64,000 nucleotides of DNA from Pomphorhynchus laevis (taxonomy: Eukaryota > Acanthocephala > Palaeacanthocephala > Echinorhynchida > Pomphorhynchidae), in NCBI GenBank assembly GCA_012934845.2, contig WNNJ02001962.1, positions 62,001-126,000 of the forward strand, in the 5' to 3' direction. The translations under genes were made by a program, and so were the position numbers. Positions 29,401-41,945 of this stretch are shown here, piece after piece (position 1 is the first letter of the stretch; the number at the start of each line of letters is the position of its first letter). The notes beneath the pieces were generated by a model. The model made no database searches. It was not told the origin of the DNA and saw only the letters and a program-made list of their open reading frames with translations.

Positions 29401-30980
29401 TTATGCTTTTATCTTTGCTAGTCTATGACTAAATGATCGATACGACGCTATAATCGGTATAAAATCGATTAGAAAGGAGATAATCGTTTTAAGAAAATAT
29501 TGGATACCATTGAACTATATGCTTTGAAATAATCCCGTTATAGCACTTGATTAAAATTATAAATTAATATAATTAATTATATTAAATTAATTATATTTAT
29601 ATATTTAGTGTGAATAATATGATATGCCTCTCAAACATATTAATCACCACACAAAAATAGAATTATCAGAATTTAAATGTTATATAATAATATTTATAAT
29701 AATGTTTTATGTTATCTATACTATATATTTATTTATCCTAAAAAATTATAAAATTAAATTAGTCGAATTAAATTAATAAAATCAAATATGCAAATGAGTG
29801 CTTTAATTAATAGATAAATCAAATTTCCTATTGGATATATCACTTAGGCAATGATATTATAATATTACTTACCCAGCCCAAGATCGACATTGCTTACGTT
29901 CAATATACAACCCACGTTAACCTAAAATATAAATTCTCCGATCAGAAATATTTCCAAAATCCAGAAGAAAACCAACATCGCAAATAGTAAATTGCTGCTT
30001 TTTGCCAATATCATATTCATTTACAATCGTCGTCATTAAACAATCAATTAATTCCAGTTATTGAACCTGCACAATCTTCTAAAAACATTCGCCAAAAACA
30101 GAATCGTTAGATTTGCTTGACATTCGCTAGCATAAATCTGAAATCTCATTAAAAATTATGTGATTTATTCAAGTTTTAAACATAAGATCACTTAACTGAG
30201 ACTACATATTTTGCACTATTTAAAAAATTTAAACAAAAATATCTTAATCTTTAAAAGAATTTTTATAATAAAGAACTATATAATATTTCAGGAGGATCTG
30301 CTACGTTATCAGGTGTCGGTCAATCTCCTATATGATTGAAGCAGCAAATTTTCAGCTTTGATCTTATTTACATATCAATTGACTAATCAGAAGTATTATT
30401 GGCTTTTTGCCTGTGAAAATTTGAAGTATTTGGGTTTATTCAATACTTTCAAACATGTAATGCGTATTGCAATCTAACATATTAGTACGTAATGTTTACG
30501 TGTTTAAATGAAACAATTTTTTTTTAGAAAAAGTTTAAATTTTATATTTAAATTAAATTTTTGACGGTAATTGTCTTTGGTGATATTAGGCAATAATTTC
30601 AATTTATTTGAATCTTAAAACATCTCTGTTAATATGATGAGACAATATCTTACTATCATGATGTTTAATATTCGTCTTTAACATTCATGTGCAAAGTTAG
30701 TATTGTTATGCTTTATTCAATGCGTCCAAGTTCTAAAGCCGATATTAATAAATTATAAAGGAGAGTCAAGAATGTTCGTAGCCGAACAATGTGTTTGTAC
30801 AAAAGGTAATTAAGATAATTGAATTCATTAGTTGAAGTGCTAAACTTTTAAAATGCTAAAATAGGTATTGAAAGAACATAGACTTACTAATGCCTATAAG
30901 CACTGATTCAATCTTTATCTCTTTTGTAGGTTTAGTAATCATACTGTTTACGATTTTTTGCCATATTGTCATACTATCCT
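29400..30980. other. No confident gene
   Basis: AT-rich. A minus-strand stretch at 30060-29780 has good splice-like signals and a short frame starting MTTIVNEYDIGKKQQF (see findings). Bases 30175-30330 look like a degraded RepA end on the minus strand. Confidence 0.35.
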
Positions 30981-30984
30981 AATA

Positions 30985-31530
30985 GTATAAAATTATAATC
31001 ATAAATATCTAAATTTGGTGATTGATAATGTTTCAGCAAAAGCTATAAATCTCATCATACTTGAAAATACAATACATTTTGGCCAGTCGATATTAAACCG
31101 CAATCTGAAATTTGGTAAAAAATACATTCTATTTTCAAATGTGTCAATAAAAAGGATTGTTATAGAGTTGGAAGATCTCCAAGTCTATAGTCATCAACTG
31201 AACTTCGGATCTGCCGATCTTCCAATTGGTGATCATTTGCTGTTGGTAACCAACAATCTAATCTTCATCTTGGATACGGTTGCTCTAATAAAAAGTAGAG
31301 CTTATCAGACGAAAACGTCATCGTGGTTTGAAAATGAACTTAAGATTATAATAAAGGATAAAAATCGATTATGACGTGCATCACATCGCAACACTGCCGC
31401 ATTTCACGAGTTTAAAAATATTCGCATCCTTTGCAAACACCTAATGCGTTCAAACAGAAGAGCATTTGAAGAGGAAATTATTTTTGATATTTTTAGGTTA
31501 CAAACGTTTTTTGGCATATGTTAGGGATTG
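30985..31530 (+). mobile_element. LINE-C fragment: endonuclease-RT linker
   Basis: The frame 31015-31374 ends with SRAYQTKTSSWFENELKIII, and the next frame continues FHEFKNIRILCKHLMRSNRR. This resembles the segment between endonuclease and RT in CR1/Jockey LINEs (W-F-x-x-E-L, K-x-x-R, N-x-x-R/K). It is neither LINE-A nor LINE-B. Clade uncertain. Confidence 0.5.
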
Positions 31531-31554
31531 TGGTACAATCCCTAACATATAAGA

Positions 31555-31960
31555 ATCCCTAACAAGTAAAAGGTGTTCCAATGGGTGGTAATAGTAGCCC
31601 AATTATAGCTGACTTGTTTTTAAGCTTAATAGAATATGAATTTGTTCATAACTGTGTAAAAACTAAATCTAAACAATATAAATATATGAAATAGATGTTT
31701 TGATACATTGATGATATATGTGTATTTAATTCTAATAATTTTTATTCAATTAGTGAGCACATTTATCCAGAAAGCCTTATTCTTAACAAAACCAATATTA
31801 ATGATAAAGAAGGTGTATATCTAGATATGAACATTAAATTAACATTAACTAAAACTACTATTAATTTATATCGTAAAGATGACATATTTAAATTTACAAT
31901 AAACATATTTTTGCATGAGCATTCATGCATACAATATAATATAAAATATAACACTAAATA
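31555..31960 (+). mobile_element. PLE-like RT fragment with GVPMGGNSSP motif, copy 3
   Basis: Reads GVPMGGNSSPIIADLFLSLI, EYEFVHNCVKTKSKQY, then YIDDICVFNSNNFYSISEH, IYPESLILNKTN, VYLDMNIKL and LYRKDDIFKF. One stop lies before the YIDD box. The pattern (MG.NSSP..ADLF, YIDD, IYP..L.L..T, YLD, L..KDDF.F) matches an RT group related to Penelope-like elements in many invertebrates. It continues directly into a RepA copy. Confidence 0.65.
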
Positions 31961-32530
31961 ATGAAATTTTAAGAATTGCAACAATATGTAATGATATTGG
32001 CTTTCTTCAAAATCATCTAAATAATTTATAGATGCATATTTTAAACTAGGTTACTATAAAAATAACATCAAGCAGAAAATAGTAAAATATATAAATCAAA
32101 ACAATAATATAAAGAATAAATTCAAACTCTTAAGTGGCAAATTTTTATGGATGGATAATAAATAATATACTTTGTATTAGAATAAGATACTAGATAATCA
32201 AATTTAATCAGAGGAAATACGTCCTTAACACGTATTTGGCCACACTGCTATTTTGGGTAGAGGAGTTAGGGGCCGAAACCTGTTAGCATAGCACTTCCTC
32301 CTGATGACCTTTAATTCTTATTCTGATACAACGTCTGTTATTTATTAGTCAATTCATAAAAATGACGTTTATTTTAAATTTCAATTTTTTATTTTAACTT
32401 GATTTAAATTATAGAAAATCTAAAAACAATTATTTATTTTATTATTTAATTATTAAATTTTGATTTAGCATTATTATGTTTTGTTTATTTTATAATTATA
32501 TTAAATGCGTAGACTCAGTTAGCTGATTTA
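31930..32530 (+). repeat. RepA dispersed repeat, long form
   Basis: Near-identical to 24235-24850, from GCATACAATATAATATAAAA to GCGTAGACTCAGTTAGCTGA. Confidence 0.8.
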
Positions 32531-32799
32531 ACTTATCTACAACGATTAATTGTGTTCGTTCGAAATCCGGTGAAGTTGACAATATGGCTATTGTCGAAAC
32601 TTGCTAACAGTTTTGCAATACCTCCATCTTAGCAACCAATTTTTGATCAGATACATTGTTCGCCAACTGTCAATCTAAGTTTTTAAGTTTTTTATGTCTT
32701 TTAAGTTTTTTTCTGAATTCTAAAAATAAATATTTCTGGCTCTGCAAAACCAGAGAGTATATTTCCTTTTTTTGCGTGTTCTGTCGCGTATTAGTGCTC

Positions 32800-33055
32800 C
32801 AAGCCTTAAGTTCATATTCAACGAATTTTACAGAATTTGAGAATTCCTGATGATTGGAAAAGGACAATTGCTGTCCCAATTTCAAATAAGCAGTTGGCAC
32901 TAACTTGTGCAGAGTTTAGACCCATTAGTCTCACCAGCATTAGTTCCAAAATCACGGAGAGGTTCATTGTGAAGAGATTGCGTTACAATCTTAATTACTA
33001 TCGCATTCTTGATGATTCTCAACACGCTTCAAATCTGGTCGCTTATGCCTAACTA
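32800..33055 (+). mobile_element. LINE RT fragment (LINE-C or related)
   Basis: The frame 32837-33052 reads RIPDDWKRTIAVPISNKQ and EFRPISLTSISSKITERF, the N-terminal RT blocks of Jockey/CR1-like LINEs (IPDDWK, FRPISLTS). Only about 70 residues remain. Confidence 0.65.
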
Positions 33056-33059
33056 ATCC

Positions 33060-33790
33060 ATTGAAAAATGATTTATTTTTATGTGGCAAATGCGTGTTGG
33101 CGCACGCTTACATGACAACTAAGAAAAAAATAACAAATTTAAATCACGTGTCGAGAAGGTTGGAACGGAGGAGGTATTTGAATGTGATACAGGAGGGAGT
33201 GCGGCGGACGTCAAGAGAGCTGATTCCAGGCTAGTGGGGGGCGGAGACGATGAAGGATCAGAGACCGTAGTTGTTGAAGTAATTGGGAACGTGGAGTAAG
33301 ATGTAATGACGGGAACGCAGCGATAGAAGGCGGGGCGAGTGTCGTCTAATAAAGGGAGGTTGATGAACGATGGGGAGCCAACAGCGTTGAGACGAAAAGT
33401 CACAAGATTGCGGAGTTGGATGCGGATGTGAATGATGGGCCAGTAGAGTTAAGCAAGATATGTAGATCTGTGATCGAAGTGACGGAGACGTAGGAGCACT
33501 CGAACGGCGGAGTTGCTGATGCGCCGTAGGTGGTAGGATGATGGATTTTGGAGTTTTTGAGAAAAGGCTGATAAAGTATGCGATTTTAGGGAAGAGAATC
33601 GATGAAAGAAGAGACATGCGATAACGGAAGTCGATAAGGGGCGGATACGACGGATGTTACTGTGAATTAAGAGAGACGAGCGGACCTTGTCGAGGACAAA
33701 AAGTTTAAGGGAAATATGATAATTGAAATGGAAGCCTAAGAAAGTGAGATTGTTGACTATGGGGTTGATTGGTGAGGAAAATATCAGTGT
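33060..33790 (-). mobile_element. LINE-B 3' end, copy 3
   Basis: The minus-strand frames 33617-33258 and 33403-33119 match the C-terminal part of LINE-B at 47170-47690 (FPKIAYFISLFSKTPKSIIL and LLHVPNYFNNYGL versus LLHVPNYSNNCGL). Higher GC than its surroundings. 5'-truncated. The stretch 33790-34040 beyond shows no gene. Confidence 0.8.
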
Positions 33791-34039
33791 GAGAAGTATA
33801 AACTACATATATAATTAGGAATTATAGAGTACAAGTCTACTATATAATTAGTATTACAAGTTATCCTATCATGTTGAAAGTTTCCCAACCAAAGTTGACA
33901 TTTTTATTCCAAGTTTAATTCTTTCCGATCAAAGTTGACGTTTCCCGATCAAAGTTGAAATAAAAATTAACTACTAAACAATTGGAAAATACCAACTTTG
34001 AGCGGAAAATATCAACTTTATTGATATTATTGTCGAAGA

Positions 34040-34310
34040 ATAGAACCCGAAACTTTATCACAAGGCAGTTCCTCTTGTTGACCTCTATTCTTTTTCGAAT
34101 GCATCGTATATTATTTATTAGTCAATTCATTAAAATTGATTTTTATTTTAAATTTTATATTTTTTTTCGTTATATAAATATACATTGTATAAAATATTAA
34201 TTGTATAAAATCTTGTATTATTTGTTATTTATAATTATTTATATTTAATTTGAATTAATATTTAGTATAAAATACGTAGACTTAGTTATCTGATCTGATT
34301 AGTTAGGAAA
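34040..34310 (+). repeat. RepA, right part
   Basis: Contains CAGTTCCTCTTGTTGACCTC, TTATTAGTCAATTCATTAAA and the right end ACGTAGACTTAGTTATCTGA. Confidence 0.65.
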
Positions 34311-34659
34311 TCTTTAATATAGGTATGAAACGCATTTAATCAGAACTGTAACACGCTTGTGTTTTATCATCATGGACTTTAGTCCATGATGATATATCAT
34401 GGACTAAAGATTATCATCTTTATTAATAAGATGATATATCATGGACTATCACGATTATCATCTTATTAATAATCGCAAACCTATGATTATATAAATATGA
34501 TATATTAAATAAGTCTAATAAGAAGGATTTTATTAACAACTATATAACCGATAAGAAAAAAAACGATAACTAACTATCTAAAAAAGCGAGACAATAAAGA
34601 ATAAGTTTCCAAAAAGATCGCTCTTCGTCGTCTTCATTCATCATGGCCTCAGGTCCGGC

Positions 34660-37100
34660 GGGATCTGAGCCCCACAGCCAATCCAACACGCCGCCCTTCG
34701 ACTGAACCACCCGGGGTCATTCACCCCCCCCGAAGAGTCCAATCGGAGCGGACTATGCTGGGTAAACGCGAGATGAGCAGCTTGAGAAACCTTAGCCTTT
34801 GCTCTGGGGGGCGTCCTCTAGAAAAGAAGACTAATCCCGAGATAGCCCAGGTGCCCCAGAGGCGCACCTGGGTTTTCCCTATTAATGACAGATGCTGGGC
34901 CCGTTTCAGGGCCCACCTAGCTCTCTTCAGGATACGTTTAAGTCTATCCAGGTCGGCTTTCGCCGACCAGTTCACCGTAATGGTGAACCCCAGGTATTTT
35001 ACTCGACTCGTGAAGACAGGGAGGGGTTGATTTATCAAAATGGAGGAGAGGGCAGAGAGTGCTAATCACTTAAGCTTTTTCTTTGTTGCATTGGCGCCAT
35101 GAAAGACCACCACCTGCGATTTGGCGGAGTTTAAAATAAGATTGGACTTGGGTAACTGGTCTTTTAATCTTAAAAAGAAACGGCTGATGTCCGAGACTAT
35201 GTCTTTGCACCTGCGTCCAGAAAACAGGGCTGTGGTATCATCAGCGTATACCACTAGACGTTGTTCGCGTTTAAATATTTTAAAGAGTTCAATGGATGCA
35301 GCAAGAAATAAGATAGGAGAGAGGGGAGCCTTGAGGCATACCTGTAATTGGGTAGAACTGACGCGCATCAGGGTCGTCTCCATAATAAAATCGCTTGGTG
35401 TACAGCAGTATCTCAACACTGTTAACGATTCTCGCAGGCAACCCGAGGGACCTGAGAGAAGAGATAACAAATGGAATAGAAATGCGGTCAAATGCAGCGG
35501 AGAAATCAAGGAAAACAGCCACAGCTAGCTGATAACTGTTCTCCTGACAAAACCGATGCACTTCACCAACTGCTGAATGAACCGAGCGACCTTTGACAAA
35601 CCCATGGAAACCAGGTGGGATTAAATTACGCCTACTTAGATGAATGCGGATTCTACGCGCAAGCGCTTTTTCGTAGATCGAGACGAGGGAATTTTGAATC
35701 GAAATGGGCCGCAGGTCTTTAGGACAAGAGACCGGATACTTTTTTGGAATAAAAATTCTCTTGCTAATGTTGATGCCGGCCACATCGGATGGGGTGGCTA
35801 ATAGCATTGTGACGGCCACCTCCCTTCTTTGATCGGCTGTCAATAGCTGACAGATACGAGAAGAGAGTGGAGCGATGGATTTGGAGGTGCCCGGAAGAGG
35901 CCCCCAGGCGTTGAGAATATCTGTGACAGATAAGTCTCTACTCCTGAAGTCTCCCCAGGACGGGATTGGTTGCGGAGATTGCGTGGCTCCATAATTGTGT
36001 AGGGCTAGTGACTCCTCCAAAACTTTATCAAGGCCTATACTACCGATCCAGCCCAAAGCCCTATCCTTCCAACAAACAAACTTCTCCTTCTTGAATATCT
36101 TCCAAAAGGAAGACTGGGATGGATTAAGGGAAGCAATGCTAACCTTATCTCTACCCAGTTGGAACCTATATCTAGTGCTCCAATATTCCTTCGAGAGAAC
36201 TTGCCTGGCAGAAGCAGAGAGATTGGGGAGATGGAGCAAATATGATAGGGTCGTTAGTTTTGTCGGAGTGTGTCTGAAAATACGACCTTTATAGGTTGTA
36301 GAAAGCAATGCGGTGGCTTGCGAGGAGAGGTAGGAATTAAATTCGGTTAAACTCTCATTACCAATTCGGGGGAAGCGTTGGATAGCAGCCTGAAAGAAAG
36401 CCACTCTGATAGGGTCAAAGTGGAATCTCCTTCGAAGCAGCGTATCCTCTTTTATCCGCCAGCGAATTAGATCATGAGAGGGGGACAGATGTTGCCGCGA
36501 CTGCTCCGTACAGAAGGGTTTTAGCAACCACTTCTCATGGAGCAGTAATAAATCGAGGAGTGAATTCGTTGATGTGCAATGAAAGGTTGGGGAGGGTGGT
36601 TTATGAATAAGATAACCGTTCCTGGCTCTGCGGAGTACTGCATTAATCCAACGACCAGTTCTGTCGTTGAAGTCACCTACTACCATGTCGTAACCGCTGT
36701 CGATAATTCTATCCAGGAGGTCACGGTTCTTGTGAATCTCTCCTGGACGGATGTAGACATTGGCTAGACTAAGGCGTTTACCGTTCTTATTTAGTGAGAC
36801 TACTAAACAAGAAAGGGCTGGACAAGAATAATTTAAAAGGAGGGATGATCTTAAAGAGCATTTAACTAAGGTCAAGAGTCCTTGAGATGAAGATGAGTGA
36901 GGAGGGGTTATGTACGGAGTATAGTGGGAACAAATGTGCTTAGGGATGAATCGAGTAATGTCCTGGGGGATACGGATAGACCGCGTCTCCTGAAGGACTA
37001 TAACATCCGCATCTCTACCAGATAAAAGTCTAAGGGCAGAAGCTCCTCCCGAATTCCACTGAAGAATATTCAGTGAAAAAGGCTCTCGAGTACCCTGCAT
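34660..37100 (-). CDS. LINE-A ORF2, APE endonuclease and reverse transcriptase
   Basis: The 603-residue frame 37100-35289 starts MQGTREPFSLNILQWNSGG. Endonuclease motifs: LQWNSGG, VLQETRSI, LANVYIRPGE, VVGDFNDRTGRW, and a serine near SHDLIRW in place of the usual final SDH. RT motifs: DLRPISIQNSL, FHGFVKGRS, AVFLDFSAAFDRI, GMPQGSPLS; a frameshift near 35330 moves the YADDTTALFSGR box into the frame 35509-35066. A TGA near 35065 interrupts the join to the C-terminal part (35038-34721, VKYLGFTITVNWSAK to LPSIVRSDWTLRGG), followed by a Trp/Gly-rich end. Starts 34 bp after ORF1. Confidence 0.88.
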
Positions 37101-37134
37101 TGTGTTAGGTCAGCTGTATGGGATTACCACATCC

Positions 37135-38306
37135 CTAGACAGAGCCAAGGGTGGGGGGGTTACCCCCTCCACCACTGGCGCTGTCCAACGTGTGCACTTG
37201 CCCACGGGCATTATCTTCATTTCCCTGGGAGGCCTGTTGTAGTAATTTTCCAATCTTCAATGGAGGAACAGAGTGAGTGGCTCCACCTCTTTTCTGCGAT
37301 TTCTTCGATACTGGGACGACCGGCGATGAAATTTCAGTAGCTGTGAAAAGTGTTGCAAGCGTGCTAGATATAAGTTTCTCCATGTCCATTTTAGTAGATT
37401 TTTTGTAGGAATCCAGAAGGTGTATAATATCCTTGTCCGACATACGGTTCACCGGAATGGCTGCAGTGGCAGCCGACAGTCTGTTAGGAGTAACAGGTGG
37501 AGACACGTGAACATTCCTGTATTTTTTGAAAAAGGGGCACTTTCTAGACCAGGCAGGGTGGTCCCCTTTACAGTTCGCGCATTTGGGAGAAACCACACAT
37601 TTCTCCCCTTTTAGTAATGAGCTGCAGGAGTCCATGGAGCATACTCCGCAGATACGAGCTTTTGAACAATTTGATCCCCAGTGCCCCCAGACGTGGCAGA
37701 CGTTGCAATGGGGGTAGGTAAGGTTGTCCTCATCAACTATAGAGAAGAGAAGGTTATAACCTAGGAAAGGGTTGCAGGCTGACTGGGATAACGTTAGACT
37801 GTGCCCGGATTCCGCCGAGCAGAAAGCAACTGGAATCGGGAAACCATTCTTGTCTTTCAGAGTCCTAACGTTCGAGAGTTTGAACAAGGATTTTAGAGCT
37901 TGAAGGTCATCATCTTCTAGATGAGGAGGGAAGTTCGATATTCTCAAGGTCGAGAGAATAGGTTTATGCTCGATCATTCCAAGACCATTGAGATTACGTT
38001 TGAAAAAATAAACGTACTCAGTTGCTAGCTCATTAATAGCAAATGAGATTTTTATAGTTGAATCAAACATTTTCACAGAATTAAAAATAATCCTGTTGGG
38101 ATAATCATTTACAAACCTCCTTAGAAATATTGAGAAAAGCTTATGTCGCTCTTGAGGTTGGGTTAGTTTGATAAAAATTAAGTTTCTTAACTTCGGAATA
38201 GGGGGAGTACCTTGTTAATCATAGTACCATCGGTAGATAATAAACCACTTACCTTAGAGTCTGTATTCAAGGAAGTTCCCTGAGAATTGAGGGAATTACC
38301 ATCCAT
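37135..38306 (-). CDS. LINE-A ORF1, gag-like zinc-knuckle protein
   Basis: The open frame from 38076 gives 313 residues, but conserved sequence (PPIPKLRNLIFIKL, FVNDYPNRIIFNS) continues upstream in the same frame to about 38210. A different frame upstream starts with Met at 38306 (MDGNSLNSQGTSLNTDS) and meets it at a C-run (38201-38205) where one base seems lost; the copy at 59340 supports this by reading VLPPF through. Zinc knuckles: CNVCHVWGHWGSNC (CX2CX4HX4C), a Cys-rich stretch CGVCSMDSC, and CANCKGDHPAWSRKC. ORF1 binds the element RNA. The C-terminus is Gly/Pro-rich. Confidence 0.85.
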
Positions 38307-38337
38307 TTCTGTAAAATTTTCCGTAGTAAATCCAAGT

Positions 38338-38700
38338 AGTTGTATGTTTATTAGAAACCAAAATTTTTTGCTGTGATTTTCTTCTTTTAATTGAATTCTT
38401 TATTTGTTGACGTTTTTTGAAATTTAATCATATAAACGACCTAAAGAATTAGATTTCAGGCCTGCTAGATCCAATCGGTACAATTATCCGTAGTTTAGTT
38501 TTGATATTGTAAGAGTTTTTAATAACCAAGACTAATTTTAATTTGATCTATATAGACAGGAGCAGTATGTTGAATCTTTCAATAAGTGAGCTTGTGAAAG
38601 CAACTGTACTGATGTATTACCACTGGCTAATTGTTCAATCAAAACATAGAGAAACTATTTATCATTGTATGTTTATTAGAAACCAAAATTGTTTGAAGGT
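38338..38700. repeat. 26-bp direct repeat, 323 bp apart
   Basis: TTGTATGTTTATTAGAAACC plus AAAATT occurs at 38339 and again at about 38665, between LINE-A and the LTR-element remnant. Origin unclear. No gene in between. Confidence 0.7.
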
Positions 38701-38729
38701 AAATAAGTCTTGAATTTTAGCAATAGATA

Positions 38730-41700
38730 CTAGACAAAGTTAAGATGCATGTGGTAATTTGATTGAATATATGGCGTTGTTCGACTACTGCCAATCCCTA
38801 GTTGGTTCAAGAAGTCCTTGAAATCTTTTGATTGAAAAGCAGTTCCTCTATCAGAGTGAATATATTGAGGACATCCGCAGAACGCGATTATTTTGCGAAT
38901 ACAATCGATGGCTGTCTCAGTCGACGGTCTTTCACCGCAAACTCGAATGGATAACGACTAAACTCATCGATTCCCGTGAAGAGATAAGTGAAGCCACGTG
39001 TTGATTTTGGCAGTGACCCTTTGAATTCGATGGATATCCTTTTCAAAGGCGAACTCGCCTTTATCAGATGCTGATCGTAATAGGGCTTGAAGAATCTGGG
39101 CTTGATTAGGCAACACGTTTTACATTGAGAAATTGTTGCGCGAACATCCTTAACAGAAAACGGCAGATTGTGAGTACGAATGAAATGCAGCATTCGGGTA
39201 ACTATGGGTGCAGTAATCTCTGTACATTTCTTTAAGGTTGCTTAAGTTGTTCATCGCTCCACATACGTCTCTTGACATAACATCGGCTGAAATATTTTCG
39301 GATCCACGTCTGTAATGCACTTTGTATGGAAAATTCGATAACTCCATCTTCCATCGCGCGATTTTATCGTTCTTTAACTTCCCGTATCGTTTATTATCAA
39401 GCATAAATGCGACAGATTTCTGATCCGTAAGAAGGGTGAATGGTCGAGGAAGGAGGAAATGCATCCAGTTTCGAAGATCCTCAATTATAGCGTATGCTTG
39501 CTTCTCGATGATATGGTGTCGCTTTTCATGCATATTCAGTGTACGTGAGAAGAACGCCACTGGTTGTTTGTTCTGAAATAATGTTTCTCCGATGGCGTTT
39601 TCTAAAGCGTCCGTTTCAACCGAAAAAGTACAATTGTCATCAATCGTACAGATACACGCGTCGATGATGTCTTTCTTGATTGTTTCTATTGTATCACTCT
39701 GGTATCTTGTCAGCGGAAAGCGCGAATTCTGCTTCGTCAGCAGAGAAATCTTTGATGAAATTTTTTTGATCCATTTGCTATAATATGAGAAGAATCCTAA
39801 TAATCTCTTCAAGGCCGTTATATTTTTAGGAAATTTTAATTTACACAAAGCTGAGAGACGATCTTGATCAGGACGTAGTGTGTTGTATTCAATTTCATAT
39901 CCGATAGTCCGTAATTTTGTTACGCTGTAAATTGACTTTCTGTCGTTTATCTTTAAGCCCAGGAGATTTAGCGAATGCTTAAGCTTTTGTAAATTAAGGT
40001 CATGATCAACTTTGGTCTTGCCACATACTATAATGTTGTCGAGATATGAGTAGACGACTTTAAGCTGATTTGAATTGATCAAGTTGTTTATGTACCGCTG
40101 AAAAGCAGATACTCCGTTAGTCACTCCCATTGGTATTTTTTGAAATGATATAACCTGCCCATTGTTTCGAACGGAGTGTATGGTCTTTCTTGTGGATCTA
40201 TATCGATATGGTAGTATACCTCCTCAAGGTCGACAAGCGAGTGATAAAGTTGCTTAGATATTCGACCTGCGATATCGGATATTTTTGGGAGGGGATATGC
40301 GTCTAGATACGTATATCTATTAATGGTTCGCGATAAATCGACAACAAGACGTTTTAGGCCCGTCTTCCTCGGAACAACGACAACCTGGGCTCTCCGCTGA
40401 GACGAACTGGGCTCAATGATGCCATTGTTCAGTAAATGTTGTACTTCAATGCGAATGAATTGTTCGTTCATTGGATTGAATTTCCTGCTTCTGGTTACGT
40501 TTGGGAATACGTTGGAAGATAAGTTTATGAAGAGCTTGGGCGGTTCTATACCTGTTGATGTAGACGCAGCCATTTCGATGCTTTCCAGAGAACCTTTAAA
40601 TTCAATGGCTAATGTTTGATGTAGCCTAAGAAAGGGCAATAGTAATATCACTTCCGTACATAAACCTGGTAACACGTAAAGCTCAGCGTTAGCATATTAT
40701 TTTCCTTGAAATTAAAAATCAACGATGCACTTAGCATGAACGGTATTGATAGCTTCTGAAGCTAGGTAAACCCTCGTCATAGTATTGAGCTTCCTTAGCT
40801 TTAACAAAGCGACAATCTTGTTATCGACAAAATTTAAATAATTACCGATGTCGATGAGTGCTGTCACAGGCTTTCCAAATATAAAGATTTTTGCCTTCAG
40901 TTGAGATTTTGAGTTATTGACAGTTGAGAGGATAACTGATGAAGACGCTGATTGTTGAAACTTTGATGATGCACAGACAAGGGAAAAGTGACCCTTCTTG
41001 CCGCATTTAAAACAGCTTGCTTGCTTAACAGGACAATTACTTTGATTATGCAAGTTGCCTCCGCAGAAGAAGCATGTCTTCGATTGATTGTTGTAGCTTC
41101 TGCTGGTCGATTTATCGATACGATTTAGGCATTGTTCCTCATCACTTTCTTGATTATAATGTGGCGGTCCCTTTTCACACCTCTTGGAGTTCGTACTGAC
41201 TTGTGCAATCTCAACTCGTTGATCCGGAAGTGAGTCCTCTCGTCGGTGGTATAACTCGACACTCTGCTGCGCCGTTACCAAGGATTTCGCGATGGAAATA
41301 GCTTTTTCGAGATCTAGTTGGTCGAATTCTAGAAGACGCTGTCTAATCGTATCAGACTTGAGTCCACGGATGAAGGAATCTCTTATTTAATCGTTTTTTG
41401 ATTCTTCTACTGTCGCCGCTTTGAAGTTGTAATCTTTCGCTAGAGATCGTAGGGATTGAACGTAAATATCGATGTCTTCTTCGTGCTTCTGACTTCGGAC
41501 AGATAGTACGTGACGCGCCAGTACTTCGTTTGGTGTTTTGATGTAGATTTTATCTAGTGTTTCGTTTCCACAGCTTATACTTTTTTGGCTCATGGCTTCG
41601 TCTGGCGTTACATTAAATCGATCGAGTCGAACGTTCGACTTTCCGATTGACTGTCTTGAAATAGCGTCCTCCTTGATAGACATTGAAGTGAGCCTGTATC

Positions 41701-41800
41701 CAACTTCAACAATGTTAAATAAATTGTAGCGTTTTAACTGAAACCAAAGTGGTATTATTTAACATCTAAAAATAGTGTAATAAGTAACATAGACATAAAA
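38730..41800 (-). mobile_element. Ty3/Gypsy Mag-like LTR element remnant (gag to integrase)
   Basis: A fossil in minus orientation. Parts in order from 41690: gag with two zinc knuckles (near 41070-40985), an aspartic protease region (near 40860), RT (near 40450-40000), RNase H (near 39630-39300) and an integrase zinc region and core (39190-38730) that is cut off at the left end. Near 41800-41725 lies part of the 5' LTR, then a primer-binding stretch (41735-41715) like that of the whole copy. Protein similarity to the element at 51891-55748 is clear but distant, so it is a different subfamily. It is broken, with at least four breaks, and no 3' LTR was found. Confidence 0.9.
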
Positions 41801-41819
41801 TACAACAATCATACAATGA

Positions 41820-41945
41820 TTCATTGATTACCGTCTGCTAGTCTTCTCTGCATCCAGCAGTGGAAGGGATATGTCACTGATGAGTCATTAGAATGACGAA
41901 ACAGCATCTAGCAGTATGTATCCGTCTTTAGCGTTTGGCTAAAAT
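41820..41945 (+). repeat. Ribozyme-bearing repeat unit
   Basis: Shares CCGTCTGCTAGTC, CTCTGCATCCAGCAGTGGA and GACGAAAC.GCATCTAGCAGT with the unit near 62978-63110 (minus). It contains the hammerhead at 41867-41923. The unit ends in a GCGTTTGGCTAAAAT-like stretch also seen at 62970-62990 (minus). Confidence 0.7.
41867..41923 (+). ncRNA. Type I hammerhead ribozyme
   Basis: Stem I: GGAUA (41867-41871) with UAUCC (41919-41923), a three-base bulge, then CA (41875-41876) with UG (41917-41918). Core CUGAUGA 41877-41883. Stem II GUCAU/AUGAC (41884-41888, 41893-41897) with loop UAGA. GAAA 41898-41901. Stem III ACAGC/GCAGU (41901-41905, 41911-41915) with one A.A mismatch and loop AUCUA. The cleavage triplet is GUA, after 41916. 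All invariant bases are present. The bulged stem I and short stem III match the minimal hammerheads reported for Penelope-like elements. Confidence 0.85.

Larger units (their letters stand above)
34505..38310 (-). mobile_element. LINE-A, nearly full-length Jockey-like non-LTR retrotransposon, copy 4
   Basis: Two ORFs in the usual gag-pol order on the minus strand with a 3' tail ending near 34505 (AATAAAATCCTTCTTATT). ORF1 (38306-37135) is a gag-like RNA-binding protein; ORF2 (37100 to about 34660) has an APE endonuclease and RT. By sequence it needs target-primed reverse transcription and acts in the nucleus on host DNA. Other copies at 1-1765, 23480-23990, 43140-49570, 49805-50527 and 59340-62545 define the family. 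ORF2 carries one frameshift and one internal stop, and ORF1 one single-base deletion, so it looks young but inactive. Confidence 0.93.
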
